The notes: generated from the sequence alone by a model not told the origin. A stretch of 64,000 nucleotides of DNA from [Borrelia] tanukii (GCF_030436345.1 NZ_CP124038.1:434001-498000); one strand, 5' to 3'. Shown: positions 1 to 15,398, numbered from the stretch's first letter. Translations and numbers: made by a program.

Positions 1-26
1 TTTCCTCTTTTCTTTAACCACCAGGG
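1..26 (-). rRNA. rrf: 5S rRNA, 5' part only (second unit, cut by window edge)
   Basis: Bases 1-26 are identical to the 5' end of the complete 5S gene at 3151-3262, and the same spacer leads into a 23S gene. The gene reads on the minus strand, so its 3' part lies off the left edge of the window. Confidence 0.9.
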
Positions 27-47
27 TTTTTATAAGGAAGACAAAAA

Positions 48-2981
<2,934 letters not shown>

Positions 2982-3029
2982 TTTTATCTTCCGTCTCTAT
3001 TTTGCCAATTTGTTTATGCAACATAGAAT

Positions 3030-3058
3030 AATATATATCTTTGTTCAATCCATGTCAA
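3030..3058 (-). promoter_or_regulatory. Promoter of distal 23S-5S unit
   Basis: On the minus strand TTGACA (3058-3053) is followed after exactly 17 bases by TATATT (3035-3030), a near-consensus vegetative sigma promoter. Transcription would start near 3023, about 40 bases before the 23S 5' end, so the leader contains the processing stem. This indicates that the distal 23S-5S unit can be transcribed on its own rather than only by read-through from 16S. Confidence 0.75.
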
Positions 3059-3150
3059 TATCTATTTTATTTTTTACATTATTTGAATAAAGCATTCAAA
3101 AATATGAACATTTAAAAATTGAACTCAATATTTAAAGTACAAAATAAAAA

Positions 3151-3262
3151 CCCTGGCAATAACTTACTCTCCCGCGAACTCGCAGTACCATCAGCGAATA
3201 AGAGCTTAACTTCTGTGTTCGGAATGATAACAGGTGTTTCCTCTTTTCTTTAACCACCAGGG
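3151..3262 (-). rRNA. rrf: 5S rRNA (proximal unit)
   Basis: 112-base 5S rRNA on the minus strand. The ends CCCTGG and CCAGGG pair to form helix I, and the conserved CCGAACACAGAAGTTAAGC block is present. It starts 21 bases beyond the 3' end of the proximal 23S copy. The 3' end runs into a T-rich stretch, so helix I plus the T-run could serve as the unit's terminator. Confidence 0.96.
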
Positions 3263-3283
3263 TTTTTATAAGGAAGACAAAAA

Positions 3284-6217
<2,934 letters not shown>

Positions 6218-6267
6218 TTTTATCTTCCGTCTCTATTTTGCCAATTTGTTTATGCAACATAGAATAA

Positions 6268-6296
6268 TATATATATCTTTGTTCAATCCATGTCAA
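6268..6296 (-). promoter_or_regulatory. Promoter of proximal 23S-5S unit (TA-expanded)
   Basis: Same TTGACA box as the distal promoter (6296-6291), but the following AT run carries one more TA dinucleotide. At 17 bases the hexamer is TATATA (6273-6268). The TATATT used by the other copy now lies 19 bases from the -35 box. Both copies should work, but perhaps not with the same strength or start point. Confidence 0.7.
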
Positions 6297-6413
6297 TACT
6301 TATCTCAATATTTTAATAAATAAATTTACAAAAACATATTATAAGTAAAAAATTTATATTTTAAATAAAAGATTTTACTAAAAAAGCAGATACATTAAAA
6401 ATTAAAATATAAA

Positions 6414-7256
6414 TTATTCATATTTAATGTCAAGCTCAAAAAAATCAATTAAAAACCTAGCAACACCATCCTCATTATTACTAAATTTTGTTATTTCATT
6501 ATTTGTTAAATTAATTTTAAGAAATTCATTGGCATTTTTCATTAAAACCCCTTTGCCAAGATTTTTGAGCATCTCATAATCATTATTATTGTCTCCAAAA
6601 GCTACAACATCACACAATGGAACGCTTTCAAGAAAAGCAATATTTTTAATAGCATTATATTTATCAGCATTAATATTAGTAACCTCTAATAAATCCCTAG
6701 AAGAAAAAAATACCCTTATGTCTTGAAAATCTTTACTCCTAATATCATTGTTAAGTTTATTAAGAGTTGCTAAATCGTCACAATAATAAACAATCTTAGA
6801 AACAGAATCAACGTCTAATTCAGCCAAGTCTTTAATGATAGCATTTAAACCTAAATCCGTAATAAAATGTTTCATAATAGGACTCTTAACATATGAATTA
6901 GAATACCAAGTATCAAAAGTATAAAGATTAACATCAGCATTACCTGTATGTATCTTGAGAATTTCTTTCACTAAACCATAATTCATTGCATGTCTAAAAA
7001 TTAAATTTTCTTGCAAAAACACTTCGGCTCCATTCGCCGTTACAAGATAATTCTCATTAATATTATTTTTTTTTAATTGATTCCTGATATTTCTAACCTC
7101 ACTCAACCTTCTACCGGTTGCAATAATTATTTTAAAATCTTTCTCCAAAGTCAAAAGAACCTTAAGAGTTAAAAAACTAATCTCATGACTATTGTTCAAC
7201 AAAGTGCCATCAAGGTCAAAAACCAACATTTTATATCTTTTATAATTAGAATTCAT
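6414..7256 (-). CDS. HAD-superfamily phosphatase, Cof type
   Basis: 280-residue cytosolic phosphatase of the Cof-type (type IIB cap) HAD branch. Members remove phosphate from sugar phosphates, nucleotides or flavin precursors, and the substrate cannot be read from sequence. Motif I is FDLDGTLL (nucleophile Asp14, acid/base Asp16), motif II lies in IIIATGR, and motif IV is AFGDNNNDYEML near residue 220. Length is typical. The chosen ATG has an AGAGAG ribosome site. An internal ATG at residue 10, right before the motif, is an alternative start. It lies downstream of the glycosylase gene on the same strand, with a gap of 127 bases. Confidence 0.85.
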   Translation of the reverse strand: MNSNYKRYKMLVFDLDGTLLNNSHEISFLTLKVLLTLEKDFKIIIATGRRLSEVRNIRNQLKKNNINENYLVTANGAEVFLQENLIFRHAMNYGLVKEILKIHTGNADVNLYTFDTWYSNSYVKSPIMKHFITDLGLNAIIKDLAELDVDSVSKIVYYCDDLATLNKLNNDIRSKDFQDIRVFFSSRDLLEVTNINADKYNAIKNIAFLESVPLCDVVAFGDNNNDYEMLKNLGKGVLMKNANEFLKINLTNNEITKFSNNEDGVARFLIDFFELDIKYE

Positions 7257-7383
7257 ATACCAATCTCTCTTGTAAGATATAATATCACAAATAATTTATT
7301 CTCAATAAATTGTTGTTAAAGCATAAAATAAATCGAATTTAATAATATATTTCTTGATTTTTTAAACTTTATTTAAACGAAAA

Positions 7384-7944
7384 TCAACGTCTTGAAACAA
7401 ATTTATTATCTTTAATATAAAATCTCCAAGGCTTGTTTATATCACACTCTTGTGCATAATCAATATTTATTCTTTTTGAACAAATTATACTAAAATCTAA
7501 ATTTAAACCTCTTTGTAAAAAAAGCTCATCATTCCCAATAAGATCAACTTTATTAAAAGTTAAATCAATGTTTAAAAATTTTGTAAGTTTACCAGGACCA
7601 TTAGTAAGAATGCTTTTCTCTCCCAGCAATGGAGAAATAGGTTCTACGCTTCTAATTAAAACGGCTTGGGGATTATTTTTATCCGCAGTCACAATGTTAA
7701 ACATATAGTGCATGCCATATATTATATACACATAAGAATAGCCTCCTATGCTATACATAGCACTTGTGCGATTTGTCCTCTTACCACTATAAGAATGACA
7801 AGCACTATCTGTTATTCCCATATAAGCTTCCGTTTCAACAATTTTGACAACTATTTCCTTTTTATTAATCTTCCTGATCAATAAATTGCCAAGCAATAAC
7901 TTTGCAACAGTAGTAGCATCTTGCATAAAAAAATATCGATCCAT
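7384..7944 (-). CDS. 3-methyladenine DNA glycosylase (AAG/MPG family)
   Basis: 186-residue base-excision repair enzyme that removes alkylated purines such as 3-methyladenine from DNA. It belongs to the AAG/MPG fold family rather than the TagA/AlkA families. The family core VETEAY...DSACHS is at residues 36-51: Glu39 matches the general base of human AAG, and Tyr41 and His50 match pocket residues. The Arg in LIRSVEP (Arg98) is also conserved, as is YVYIIYGMHYMFN. Length matches bacterial members. The gene faces the 23S region and is preceded by a long noncoding stretch. Confidence 0.9.
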   Translation of the reverse strand: MDRYFFMQDATTVAKLLLGNLLIRKINKKEIVVKIVETEAYMGITDSACHSYSGKRTNRTSAMYSIGGYSYVYIIYGMHYMFNIVTADKNNPQAVLIRSVEPISPLLGEKSILTNGPGKLTKFLNIDLTFNKVDLIGNDELFLQRGLNLDFSIICSKRINIDYAQECDINKPWRFYIKDNKFVSRR

Positions 7945-8323
7945 AAAATCAATTTTAAAACAAGATAAGTAATAAAAAAATTATTACCAAAACATACATG
8001 TAAAATACAAGAAAATGTTACCCACAATAAAAATAAAAACCAAAATGGTTCAATCACCCAATAAATACATATTTAAATAAAATTCTTGGCTAGTTAATAA
8101 ATTTTTTTGCTTTTTAATCAAAAAAATTTAAAACTACACAAAATCATATATTTTAGAACCGCCTATATGTCGGCTTAAATAAGTTTATATGAAAATACGG
8201 ATCTAAAATATCTAAACGGTAAAAATAAAAAGTATTTTATAAAAAACTTATTACACCTCAAAAAAAATATTTTTACCTTTTTAAAAAATCCTTAAAATAA
8301 TTCTAAAAGCCTACAAAACAAAA

Positions 8324-8381
8324 ATAGCATTATTTCTTTATTTAACTTTTTTGAGAAAATTAAGCAAAGAAATAATGCTAT
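8324..8381 (-). terminator. Perfect 16-bp hairpin, possible leftward terminator
   Basis: The arms 8324-8339 and 8366-8381 are perfectly complementary with a 26-base loop. Read on the minus strand, the stem is followed by TTTTTGTTTTG. It lies beyond the 16S, tRNA-Ala and decayed 16S in the direction of their transcription, so it may end that transcript. The loop is long for an intrinsic terminator, so the role is uncertain. Confidence 0.4.
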
Positions 8382-8566
8382 AATTTTAAAAATTTTTATG
8401 ACTTGCTCACAACAAGTCCATAATAAATACTGCAATTTTAATATCAAAAAATTGACATCCACTACAATAATTTTTTAAACAAGGAAAAATAAAATTAACA
8501 AATCTTATAAAACACTTATATAAAATAGTAAGCATTGATAATATATAAAAAATATAAACTATATGC

Positions 8567-8603
8567 AATATCTCTTACATCTTGAAAAGATATAAGAGAT
8601 ATT
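8567..8603. repeat. Hairpin abutting tRNA-Ile promoter
   Basis: Arms of 11 and 5 base pairs (8567-8577 with 8593-8603, 8579-8583 with 8587-8591) are separated by one C-A mismatch and close on a three-base loop. The right arm overlaps the first bases of the -35 box of the tRNA-Ile promoter. It might terminate opposing transcription or bind a regulator; there is too little U-run to decide. Confidence 0.45.
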
Positions 8604-8630
8604 GACAAAGTCAAAAGATTTAAATAAAAT
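8602..8630 (+). promoter_or_regulatory. Promoter of tRNA-Ile
   Basis: TTGACA (8602-8607), a 17-base spacer and TAAAAT (8625-8630) form a strong vegetative promoter 24 bases before the tRNA. It reads rightward, opposite to the rRNA genes, so tRNA-Ile is a separate transcription unit. Confidence 0.75.
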
Positions 8631-8653
8631 TTGTAAAGAATTGGTATGTTTAA

Positions 8654-8727
8654 GGGATCATAGCTCAGGTGGTTAGAGCGCAGGTCTGATAAACCTGAGG
8701 TCGGATGTTCAACTCATCCTGGTCCCA
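8654..8727 (+). tRNA. tRNA-Ile (anticodon GAU)
   Basis: 74-base tRNA with a full cloverleaf: acceptor GGGATCA pairs with TGGTCCC (one U-G pair), D stem GCTC/GAGC, anticodon loop CTGATAA with GAT, and T stem GGATG/CATCC. CCA is not encoded. In most bacteria tRNA-Ile lies inside the rRNA spacer on the rRNA strand; here it faces the 16S gene on the opposite strand. Confidence 0.97.
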
Positions 8728-8971
8728 ATGTATTATAATGCGCTCTCATTTTTAAAATACATATTTGATAATATAAAAACCTTTCACCTCAAAAATTTGA
8801 AGTTACTATTAACAAATCTTAATTTAATATAAAGCTGTATAACACCAAACATTCGCTAAAGATCTATTTTTTCCTAAAGTTTAAACTAAAAACTTACTTT
8901 GGCTTCAAAACTTTTTCATCAAAATAAAAATACAAAAAAGTCAATAAAATTAATCTTAATTCATCTTTCCC
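8728..8971. other. Spacer including eroded 16S 3' flank
   Basis: No gene seen. From about 8880 rightward the sequence resembles the 3' flank of the intact 16S gene (from about 10565), for example TGGCTTCAAAACT against TGGTTTCAAAAACT. The ancient 16S duplication therefore included flanking sequence. Confidence 0.55.
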
Positions 8972-10290
8972 TTAGAGAGCGCGTGGTCTAGTCACACCTT
9001 CTAGTAAAAAATCGCCTTGCTAAGACCTCACCTGCCCCACTAAACACGTCTTGGGTGTCTTTTTCTTACGGACTACTAGAATAATAGCCCCCGTACATCT
9101 CTTCAACTCGGATATGGGACTAGCAGTGGCGTATAAAAGGCCTATAACATACTCACAGTATCATTTTGATACATAATTACTAACGACTTCAATTCGCACT
9201 AAAACTTATTTTATGGCATTCTGCTTCACAGCGCTGTTTCGCTTCGCGAAAACACCCTTGTAGCCCAGGATATAAAAGCCACAATGATTTGACACTCTCC
9301 CCCAACTTCCTCTAACTTATCAACAGCAATCTTATCTGATTTTTCACCTTTATCATATGTTGATAACAAATAATAAAGGTCGTGACCGTTACAAGACTTA
9401 ATCCATAAAAGTTCACGATAACCATTTAGCACCTTCATACAGAATCAAACGAGAAATAATTTTCTCCGGCTATATCCTATATACGTCAAAACTCTGGCAA
9501 GATTCCTCGTGTACAATCGAATTAATCCACATACACCCAGCACACAGACGACACACTTAACACGGTAACTTCGAAATTAACCTTTAATTAGCACCAAGTG
9601 TGCATCGTTTGCAACACAGACACCGAAATATCTCATACCGTTTTGTCACCACACTTTCATGATTCATCGGTACTAGTCTTGACCGGAAGCTTCCACCTTC
9701 ACATCTGATATTCTTCCTGATATCAATGAATTACACCTTACGCTATAAATGCTAACTTACTCTATCGGGCTCTAGATATATAATATCCAACATAGCGCCA
9801 AAGTTGAGCTGTGATATTTTACATAAACTTATATATTTGTCTATTCATGCCCTACATTCCACTGATCAGAACTTATCCCTACTTATTACTAAGGCCGCTA
9901 ACATATAATTAGCCGAAGATTATTCCTAATTTATAAAAGAATTTTACAATCTTCTGCCCTTCTTTACTCACGCAGTGTCGATCCGTTAAAATTTTACCCA
10001 TTGCAGAAAATTTTTAGATGCTGCTTCTAGTAGAAATCTGAACCGTATCTCAGCTCCAGTACAACCGTTCGCCTTTTTAAACCGGCTACTTATCATCATC
10101 TTGGAAGATATTTGTTTCACCAACTAACTAATAGAACGCAAGCTTCTTTTATCAATTAACAAATCTAATTGTACTTATTCATATTAGCTACTAGAAACAG
10201 TAGCTACTTCCATATGATGGATACTAACAGGTTAGCATCTAAATAAATTGATACATTTCGTTTGACTTGAGTGCTTTAAACCCTTCGTTA
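8972..10290 (-). pseudogene. Decayed second 16S rRNA gene
   Basis: This stretch follows the intact 16S gene (10664-12200) from end to end in order, with very many substitutions and several deletions; by eye identity is roughly 70-75%. The anti-Shine-Dalgarno CCTCC is destroyed at the 3' end and the 530-loop GCCGCGGTAATAC is scrambled. About 50 bases around the 900 region and about 40 bases just 5' of the 530 loop are missing. The copy cannot be a working 16S. Similarity continues past the 5' end into the leader (10290-10400). The reading frame at 9226-9438 is inside it and is not coding. Compare the intact segments at 10937-11020 and 9226-9290 for the clearest match. Confidence 0.9.
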
Positions 10291-10420
10291 ATTATATTTT
10301 ATCTAAAAACCTAACAAGCTTTGCTTAGCTTTTAGCCTTACTTAAAGTTTTTCCCATCTCATCTTTCAATAATTATTTTAACTTTAATAACCTGCTTAAT
10401 CTCAAGAATATGACCAATAG
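10291..10420 (-). pseudogene. Relic of a 16S leader/promoter region
   Basis: Upstream of the decayed 16S, 10300-10380 aligns with the leader of the intact 16S (12220-12300): both contain AACAAG, a CTTACTTAA block and CATCTTtCAATAAT. Near 10407-10419 a TGACCAAT resembles the TGTCAAT that carries the intact gene's -35 box, so the promoter itself may have been copied and lost. Confidence 0.5.
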
Positions 10421-10421
10421 A

Positions 10422-10495
10422 TGGAGGTTAAGGGACTCGAACCCTTGACCCTCGGCTTGCAAAGCCGATGCTCTAGCCAACTGAGCTAAACCCCC
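10422..10495 (-). tRNA. tRNA-Ala (anticodon UGC)
   Basis: 74-base tRNA on the minus strand in the 16S transcript direction. Acceptor GGGGGTT pairs with AACCTCC, the anticodon loop contains TGC, and the T loop TTCGAGT is canonical. CCA is not encoded. It lies 168 bases beyond the 16S 3' end, between the intact and the decayed 16S copies. Confidence 0.97.
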
Positions 10496-10597
10496 AATCA
10501 ATCTAAACCTAAACTTAATAAAGTTTTTTAACATTGTCAATAAAAACCACATAAAAAAACTTCTCTTAAGTTTATAGATATAAACCTGGTTTCAAAA

Positions 10598-10621
10598 ACT
10601 CTTTTATAAAAAGAAAAGAGT
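10598..10621 (-). repeat. Hairpin between 16S and tRNA-Ala
   Basis: Perfect 8-base stem ACTCTTTT/AAAAGAGT with an 8-base loop, just outside the 16S processing stem. A second small stem GTTTATA/TATAAAC lies at about 10570-10585. These may guide cleavage between pre-16S and tRNA-Ala. Confidence 0.4.
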
Positions 10622-10634
10622 AGGGAAGAGTTAA
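10622..10634 (-). other. 3' arm of pre-16S processing stem
   Basis: AGGGAAGAGTTAA at 10622-10634 is perfectly complementary to TTAACTCTTCCCT at 12266-12278 on the far side of the 16S gene. Such long-range stems flanking 16S are cut by RNase III in other bacteria. Neither arm survives in the decayed copy. Confidence 0.7.
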
Positions 10635-10663
10635 TGGAATTAGCCTTAATTTACCTTTCTCTT

Positions 10664-12200
<1,537 letters not shown>

Positions 12201-12265
12201 TTCTTATTTTTTATTTAAAAAATTAACAAGTTTTGTTTATTCTTTTGCTTGGCTTTCAACCTTAC

Positions 12266-12278
12266 TTAACTCTTCCCT
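12266..12278 (-). other. 5' arm of pre-16S processing stem
   Basis: Leader segment TTAACTCTTCCCT, the perfect 13-base complement of 10622-10634. It brings the two ends of pre-16S together. Confidence 0.7.
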
Positions 12279-12313
12279 TCTCTCATCTTCCAATAATCAT
12301 TTCAACCTTTAAT

Positions 12314-12343
12314 ACTTTAACAAAAGTAGAATCATATTGTCAA
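12314..12343 (-). promoter_or_regulatory. Promoter of 16S-tRNA-Ala transcript
   Basis: On the minus strand TTGACA (12343-12338) is followed after 18 bases by TAAAGT (12319-12314). The -35 box is perfect and the -10 box matches 4 of 6. Transcription would start about 105 bases upstream of mature 16S, so the leader holds the processing-stem arm. Similar TTGACA boxes precede both 23S units and tRNA-Ile. Confidence 0.55.
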
Positions 12344-12413
12344 TACTTTTTCATTATTTTATTAACACAAAACATAAAAAAATAAATTTTATTAATCAAC
12401 CCTGATAAAAGCA

Positions 12414-12962
12414 TTAACAACCACATTTTTCATTAACAGGTAAAGTTGTAAGAATTTTTTTCAATTTATTTCCTAATTTAGCTTTTAAATAATCAAAGAA
12501 AGTCCTAAAATTTTCATTATCTCCTTTAAATTTAATCCACAGTTCTTTAAAGGTTAAAATTCCTTCTTTAAGATCCTTGTAATTAGAAAAAGACGCATTA
12601 CAATCACTATACATTAAATTATAAAAATCAGAATCTTGTTTATCTTTGAAAAAGTCTATACTTGGTATTTTTTTAGCAAAGGCAAATCCTCTCTCATAAG
12701 CCGTGCCTGCATCAACATAATTAACCAAAGCTAAAACAATATCGCTGCTAACCAACTCTTTTAAATCTATTTCTCTTATTTTTTCTCTTATGTCTCCATT
12801 TGCAAACTTATAATCAACCTTTTCAAGCAATCCCATCTTTTTTACAGCATGATGCTCTGGAGAAAATACATCTAAATTGAACTCTTCAAGAAATTTTAAA
12901 ACCTCATCCCTTAGTTTAATTTGCTCTTCGTTAAAAAATGGAGAAGCTAAATAAATTTTCAT
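12414..12962 (-). CDS. Nucleoside 2-deoxyribosyltransferase-like protein
   Basis: 182-residue cytosolic protein of the nucleoside 2-deoxyribosyltransferase family, which moves deoxyribose between bases in purine/pyrimidine salvage. Family marks are the N-terminal IYLASPFF loop, SDIVLALV with Asp74, and DAGTAYERGFA with the candidate catalytic Glu90. Borrelia depends on salvage because it lacks de novo purine synthesis, which fits. The C-terminus ends Cys-Gly-Cys, unusual for the family and of unknown meaning. Transfer activity is inferred; some family members act instead as nucleotide hydrolases. Confidence 0.85.
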   Translation of the reverse strand: MKIYLASPFFNEEQIKLRDEVLKFLEEFNLDVFSPEHHAVKKMGLLEKVDYKFANGDIREKIREIDLKELVSSDIVLALVNYVDAGTAYERGFAFAKKIPSIDFFKDKQDSDFYNLMYSDCNASFSNYKDLKEGILTFKELWIKFKGDNENFRTFFDYLKAKLGNKLKKILTTLPVNEKCGC

Positions 12963-13056
12963 AAAAACCCCTATTAAAATTCAATTATAACATAATAAAT
13001 CAATCGAATAAAATCAACAACAAATAAAGTTTTGATATCTAAATAGAAAAAATTTA

Positions 13057-13731
13057 TTATGAACGACTTCTGCTGACTAAAATAGTAAATTCTCCTTTAA
13101 TCTTCTCCTTACTCGATTCAAAATAATTTTTTAATTCCAAAGGCTTACCAATTTGATATTCTTCGTAAATTTTTGTCATCTCTCGACCAACAAGAATCTT
13201 AGCATCTAAACTAACAGAAGAAATTTCAACAAGCAATTTCAAAAGCCTGTGACTAGATTCAAGCAACACAAATGCATCGCCTCTTTTATACAACTCGGCA
13301 ATTCTTTTAAATCTTTTAAGGCCCTTGTTGGGCAAAAATCCCTCAAAAAGCACAGACTTATCTCTAAAAGGATTAACGCTTACAATAGCATTAAAAGAGC
13401 TTGCTCCAGGAATTGGACAAACTTTGTATCCTTCTCTAAAAGCAGCAGCAACTAACAGACTACCGGGATCACTAAGACCTGGAGTGCCAGCATCACTAAC
13501 AAAAGCAACTGAATCTCCTTTTGACAAAAAATCCAATAATAAACTTACCTTCTTATTTTCTGTTACGGCATTACAAGAAATCATTTTTTTATTAATTTTA
13601 TATCGCGACAAAAGTTTGCTAGTAACTCTCGTATCTTCTGCAAAGATAACATTTACCGATTTTAAAACATCAACTGCCCTATAAGTAATATCTTCTAAAT
13701 TGCCTATTGGCGTACCAACAATATACAACAT
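13057..13731 (-). CDS. rsmI: 16S rRNA 2'-O-methyltransferase RsmI
   Basis: SAM-dependent tetrapyrrole-methylase-fold enzyme that methylates the ribose of C1402 in 16S rRNA, at the decoding site. It opens with LYIVGTPIGNLEDIT and has AEDTR, SDAGTPGLSDPG (SAM site) and PGASSFNA, all diagnostic. The frame can be extended upstream to a TTG at 13752. That extension contains the GGAGG that serves as ribosome site, so the ATG at 13731 (224 residues) is preferred. C-terminal FEGFLPNKG is also family-typical. It lies 94 bases from the deoxyribosyltransferase gene on the same strand. Confidence 0.93.
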   Translation of the reverse strand: MLYIVGTPIGNLEDITYRAVDVLKSVNVIFAEDTRVTSKLLSRYKINKKMISCNAVTENKKVSLLLDFLSKGDSVAFVSDAGTPGLSDPGSLLVAAAFREGYKVCPIPGASSFNAIVSVNPFRDKSVLFEGFLPNKGLKRFKRIAELYKRGDAFVLLESSHRLLKLLVEISSVSLDAKILVGREMTKIYEEYQIGKPLELKNYFESSKEKIKGEFTILVSRSRS

Positions 13732-13938
13732 AACTTCTTTTAATTCCTCCAAAAACCAAAAATAAATATATTAAAAGCATCTTTCTTAATGATAAAAATC
13801 TAAAATCTTTTATTTACCAAACGCAAAAATACGCTATAGACCATATTTCATATGCCTATAAAAATACTTGCTTTTGTATTACATTTAGTTATATCATTAA
13901 GTATTAGTGATTAAAAAGTTAAAAGAAAGGGAAAATTT

Positions 13939-14256
13939 ATGTTTGCATTAATTAGAAAAATATTTATAATTTATTTTCTATGCATTACTCTTGCAGGTTT
14001 TGCTATGATTTTCATTGACAGCAAATTTACCGAACAGCCCGATATTAAAGAGAATCAAAGCAAAATTAATCAACATACAATTGAACCTAATTTAATTATG
14101 TTTACATCTTCCATAGGAGGATTTTTAGGTGTTTATGCTGGAATTTGGATCTTTAACTACGATAAAAATAATTTTTACCTAAATTGGGGAAATTTAATAA
14201 TATTGATATACAATATAGCCCTAATTATCACCGTATACTCAAAGTCACATAGCTAG
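13939..14256 (+). CDS. Small inner-membrane protein, three predicted helices
   Basis: 105-residue protein of unrecognised family. Hydrophobic segments at about 6-27, 52-72 and 82-100 suggest three membrane helices, with a polar Lys/Gln-rich loop of about 24 residues after the first. The ribosome site AAGAAAGGG is well placed. It is a lone plus-strand gene between minus-strand neighbours. The coding signal is good (clean start, typical codon use), but the role is unknown. Confidence 0.75.
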   Translation: MFALIRKIFIIYFLCITLAGFAMIFIDSKFTEQPDIKENQSKINQHTIEPNLIMFTSSIGGFLGVYAGIWIFNYDKNNFYLNWGNLIILIYNIALIITVYSKSHS

Positions 14257-14284
14257 TAAAACATAGTTTAATTATTCTAATAAT

Positions 14285-14674
14285 TTACAAATTATTAACT
14301 ATAATACCCCTTTTAATCATATACTTATAAACCTCTTCGGGATTTTCTAAGCTTTCAATCAAGTTTTCTGCCCTATCATTTATTTTTTCCACTAATTTTT
14401 TATAAGCTACTTTTATTCCTCTACTTTCTAAAAAATCCTTTGCGGGTTGAGAAACAACCCCAGCTTGAACATTTTGAAGCCCTATATTATAAATAATAAT
14501 AGCAGCTGCCTTGCCCACAACTTTATCATAAATCTCAAGCCCCTCTTTATTCTGAATATACTTATTAATAAAATTATCTACTTCTAAAAGAGGTTTCAAT
14601 CCTCTTTCCATATTAGAATAAAGTATTTTATGATCTTTAAACAACCTTAATGTTGGATTCAAGCCTGATATCAT
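14285..14674 (-). CDS. DUF1893 family protein
   Basis: 129-residue protein resembling the DUF1893 family (cytidine-deaminase-like fold, function unknown). Marks are LRLFKDHKILYSNMERGLKPLLE, then DKVVGKAAAIIIYNIGLQNVQAGVVS and FLESRGIKVAYKKLVEKI. It lacks the HAE and PCxxC zinc motifs of true deaminases, as the family does. It converges with the small membrane protein gene, their ends 28 bases apart. Confidence 0.75.
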   Translation of the reverse strand: MISGLNPTLRLFKDHKILYSNMERGLKPLLEVDNFINKYIQNKEGLEIYDKVVGKAAAIIIYNIGLQNVQAGVVSQPAKDFLESRGIKVAYKKLVEKINDRAENLIESLENPEEVYKYMIKRGIIVNNL

Positions 14675-14792
14675 TAAAAACCCCTTTTCTTGACCATGCT
14701 TTATAATAATTAATAATAAAAATAAACAATATTAATAATATACATAAACAATAAATACTGCAATATCTAAAAAGATAGTATACTTATGCTAT

Positions 14793-15398
14793 ATGATATT
14801 CGTGCCAAAAAACAACAATAATTCTAAAATTGAAATAAAAAAATCTATCTTCGTTTCATATATTTTTAATATTGAAAAAAAAGAAGATATAAATAAAACT
14901 ATTAAAAAATACAAAATAAAATTTAAAAATGCTACACATGTGGTTTATGGATTTAGAATTGGTAACAAAAATTCATTCCTAAATGGAATGAGTGATGACA
15001 GAGAGCCTAATTTAACAGCCGGAAAACCTACATTAGATGCCATAATTCATAATAATTTAACCGATACATTAATAATCACATTACGATATTTTGGAGGCAC
15101 TTTGCTTGGTAGAGGAGGATTAATCAAAGCATATTACAAGTCTGCCAAAAAAGTTATTAATAATGCGTCTATAATAGAAAAAGAGGAATTAGAAACTTTA
15201 AAATTAAAGTTAAATTACAATCAATACAATTCACTATTAAAAATGAAAAATAAGCTTGAAATAGAAATAACAGATTCCAACTTTTCAAACAAAATAAACA
15301 CTTCAATTAAATTTAAAACAAAAAATAAACAAAAAATATCGGAATTTTTTGCAAAAAACGATTTAATTCAAGAAATTTTCAAGTTTCATAAAGAATAA
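14793..15398 (+). CDS. IMPACT/YigZ family protein
   Basis: 201-residue YigZ/IMPACT-family protein. The N-terminal domain is diagnostic: ATHVVYGFRIG, SDDREPNLTAGKP and TLRYFGGTLLGRGGLIKAYY, at about residues 48-115. A shorter C-terminal ferredoxin-like half follows. The eukaryotic relative IMPACT regulates GCN2; bacterial members may bind ribosomes or nucleic acid, and the true role is unsettled. In most family members the motif is SDDGEPxGTAGKP; here Arg replaces the Gly and Asn-Leu replaces x-Gly. Confidence 0.85.
   Translation: MIFVPKNNNNSKIEIKKSIFVSYIFNIEKKEDINKTIKKYKIKFKNATHVVYGFRIGNKNSFLNGMSDDREPNLTAGKPTLDAIIHNNLTDTLIITLRYFGGTLLGRGGLIKAYYKSAKKVINNASIIEKEELETLKLKLNYNQYNSLLKMKNKLEIEITDSNFSNKINTSIKFKTKNKQKISEFFAKNDLIQEIFKFHKE

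Larger units (their letters stand above)
7945..8653. other. 709-base noncoding region with two long inverted repeats
   Basis: AT-rich stretch between the glycosylase gene and tRNA-Ile with no credible reading frame. It holds an imperfect inverted repeat (8148-8161 with 8198-8211, 13 of 14 pairs), a perfect 16-base one (8324-8339 with 8366-8381, 26-base loop), and a hairpin (8567-8603) abutting the tRNA-Ile promoter. On the minus strand the 16-base stem is followed by a T-rich run, so it could terminate leftward rRNA-region transcription. Confidence 0.6.

Noticed and set aside
9226-9438. 70-codon reading frame in the 16S-tRNA-Ile spacer
   Set aside because: It falls in the decayed 16S copy and parallels a spurious frame in the intact 16S; no ribosome site.
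13325-13684. 119-codon plus-strand frame
   Set aside because: Antisense shadow of rsmI, which has full family motifs on the minus strand.
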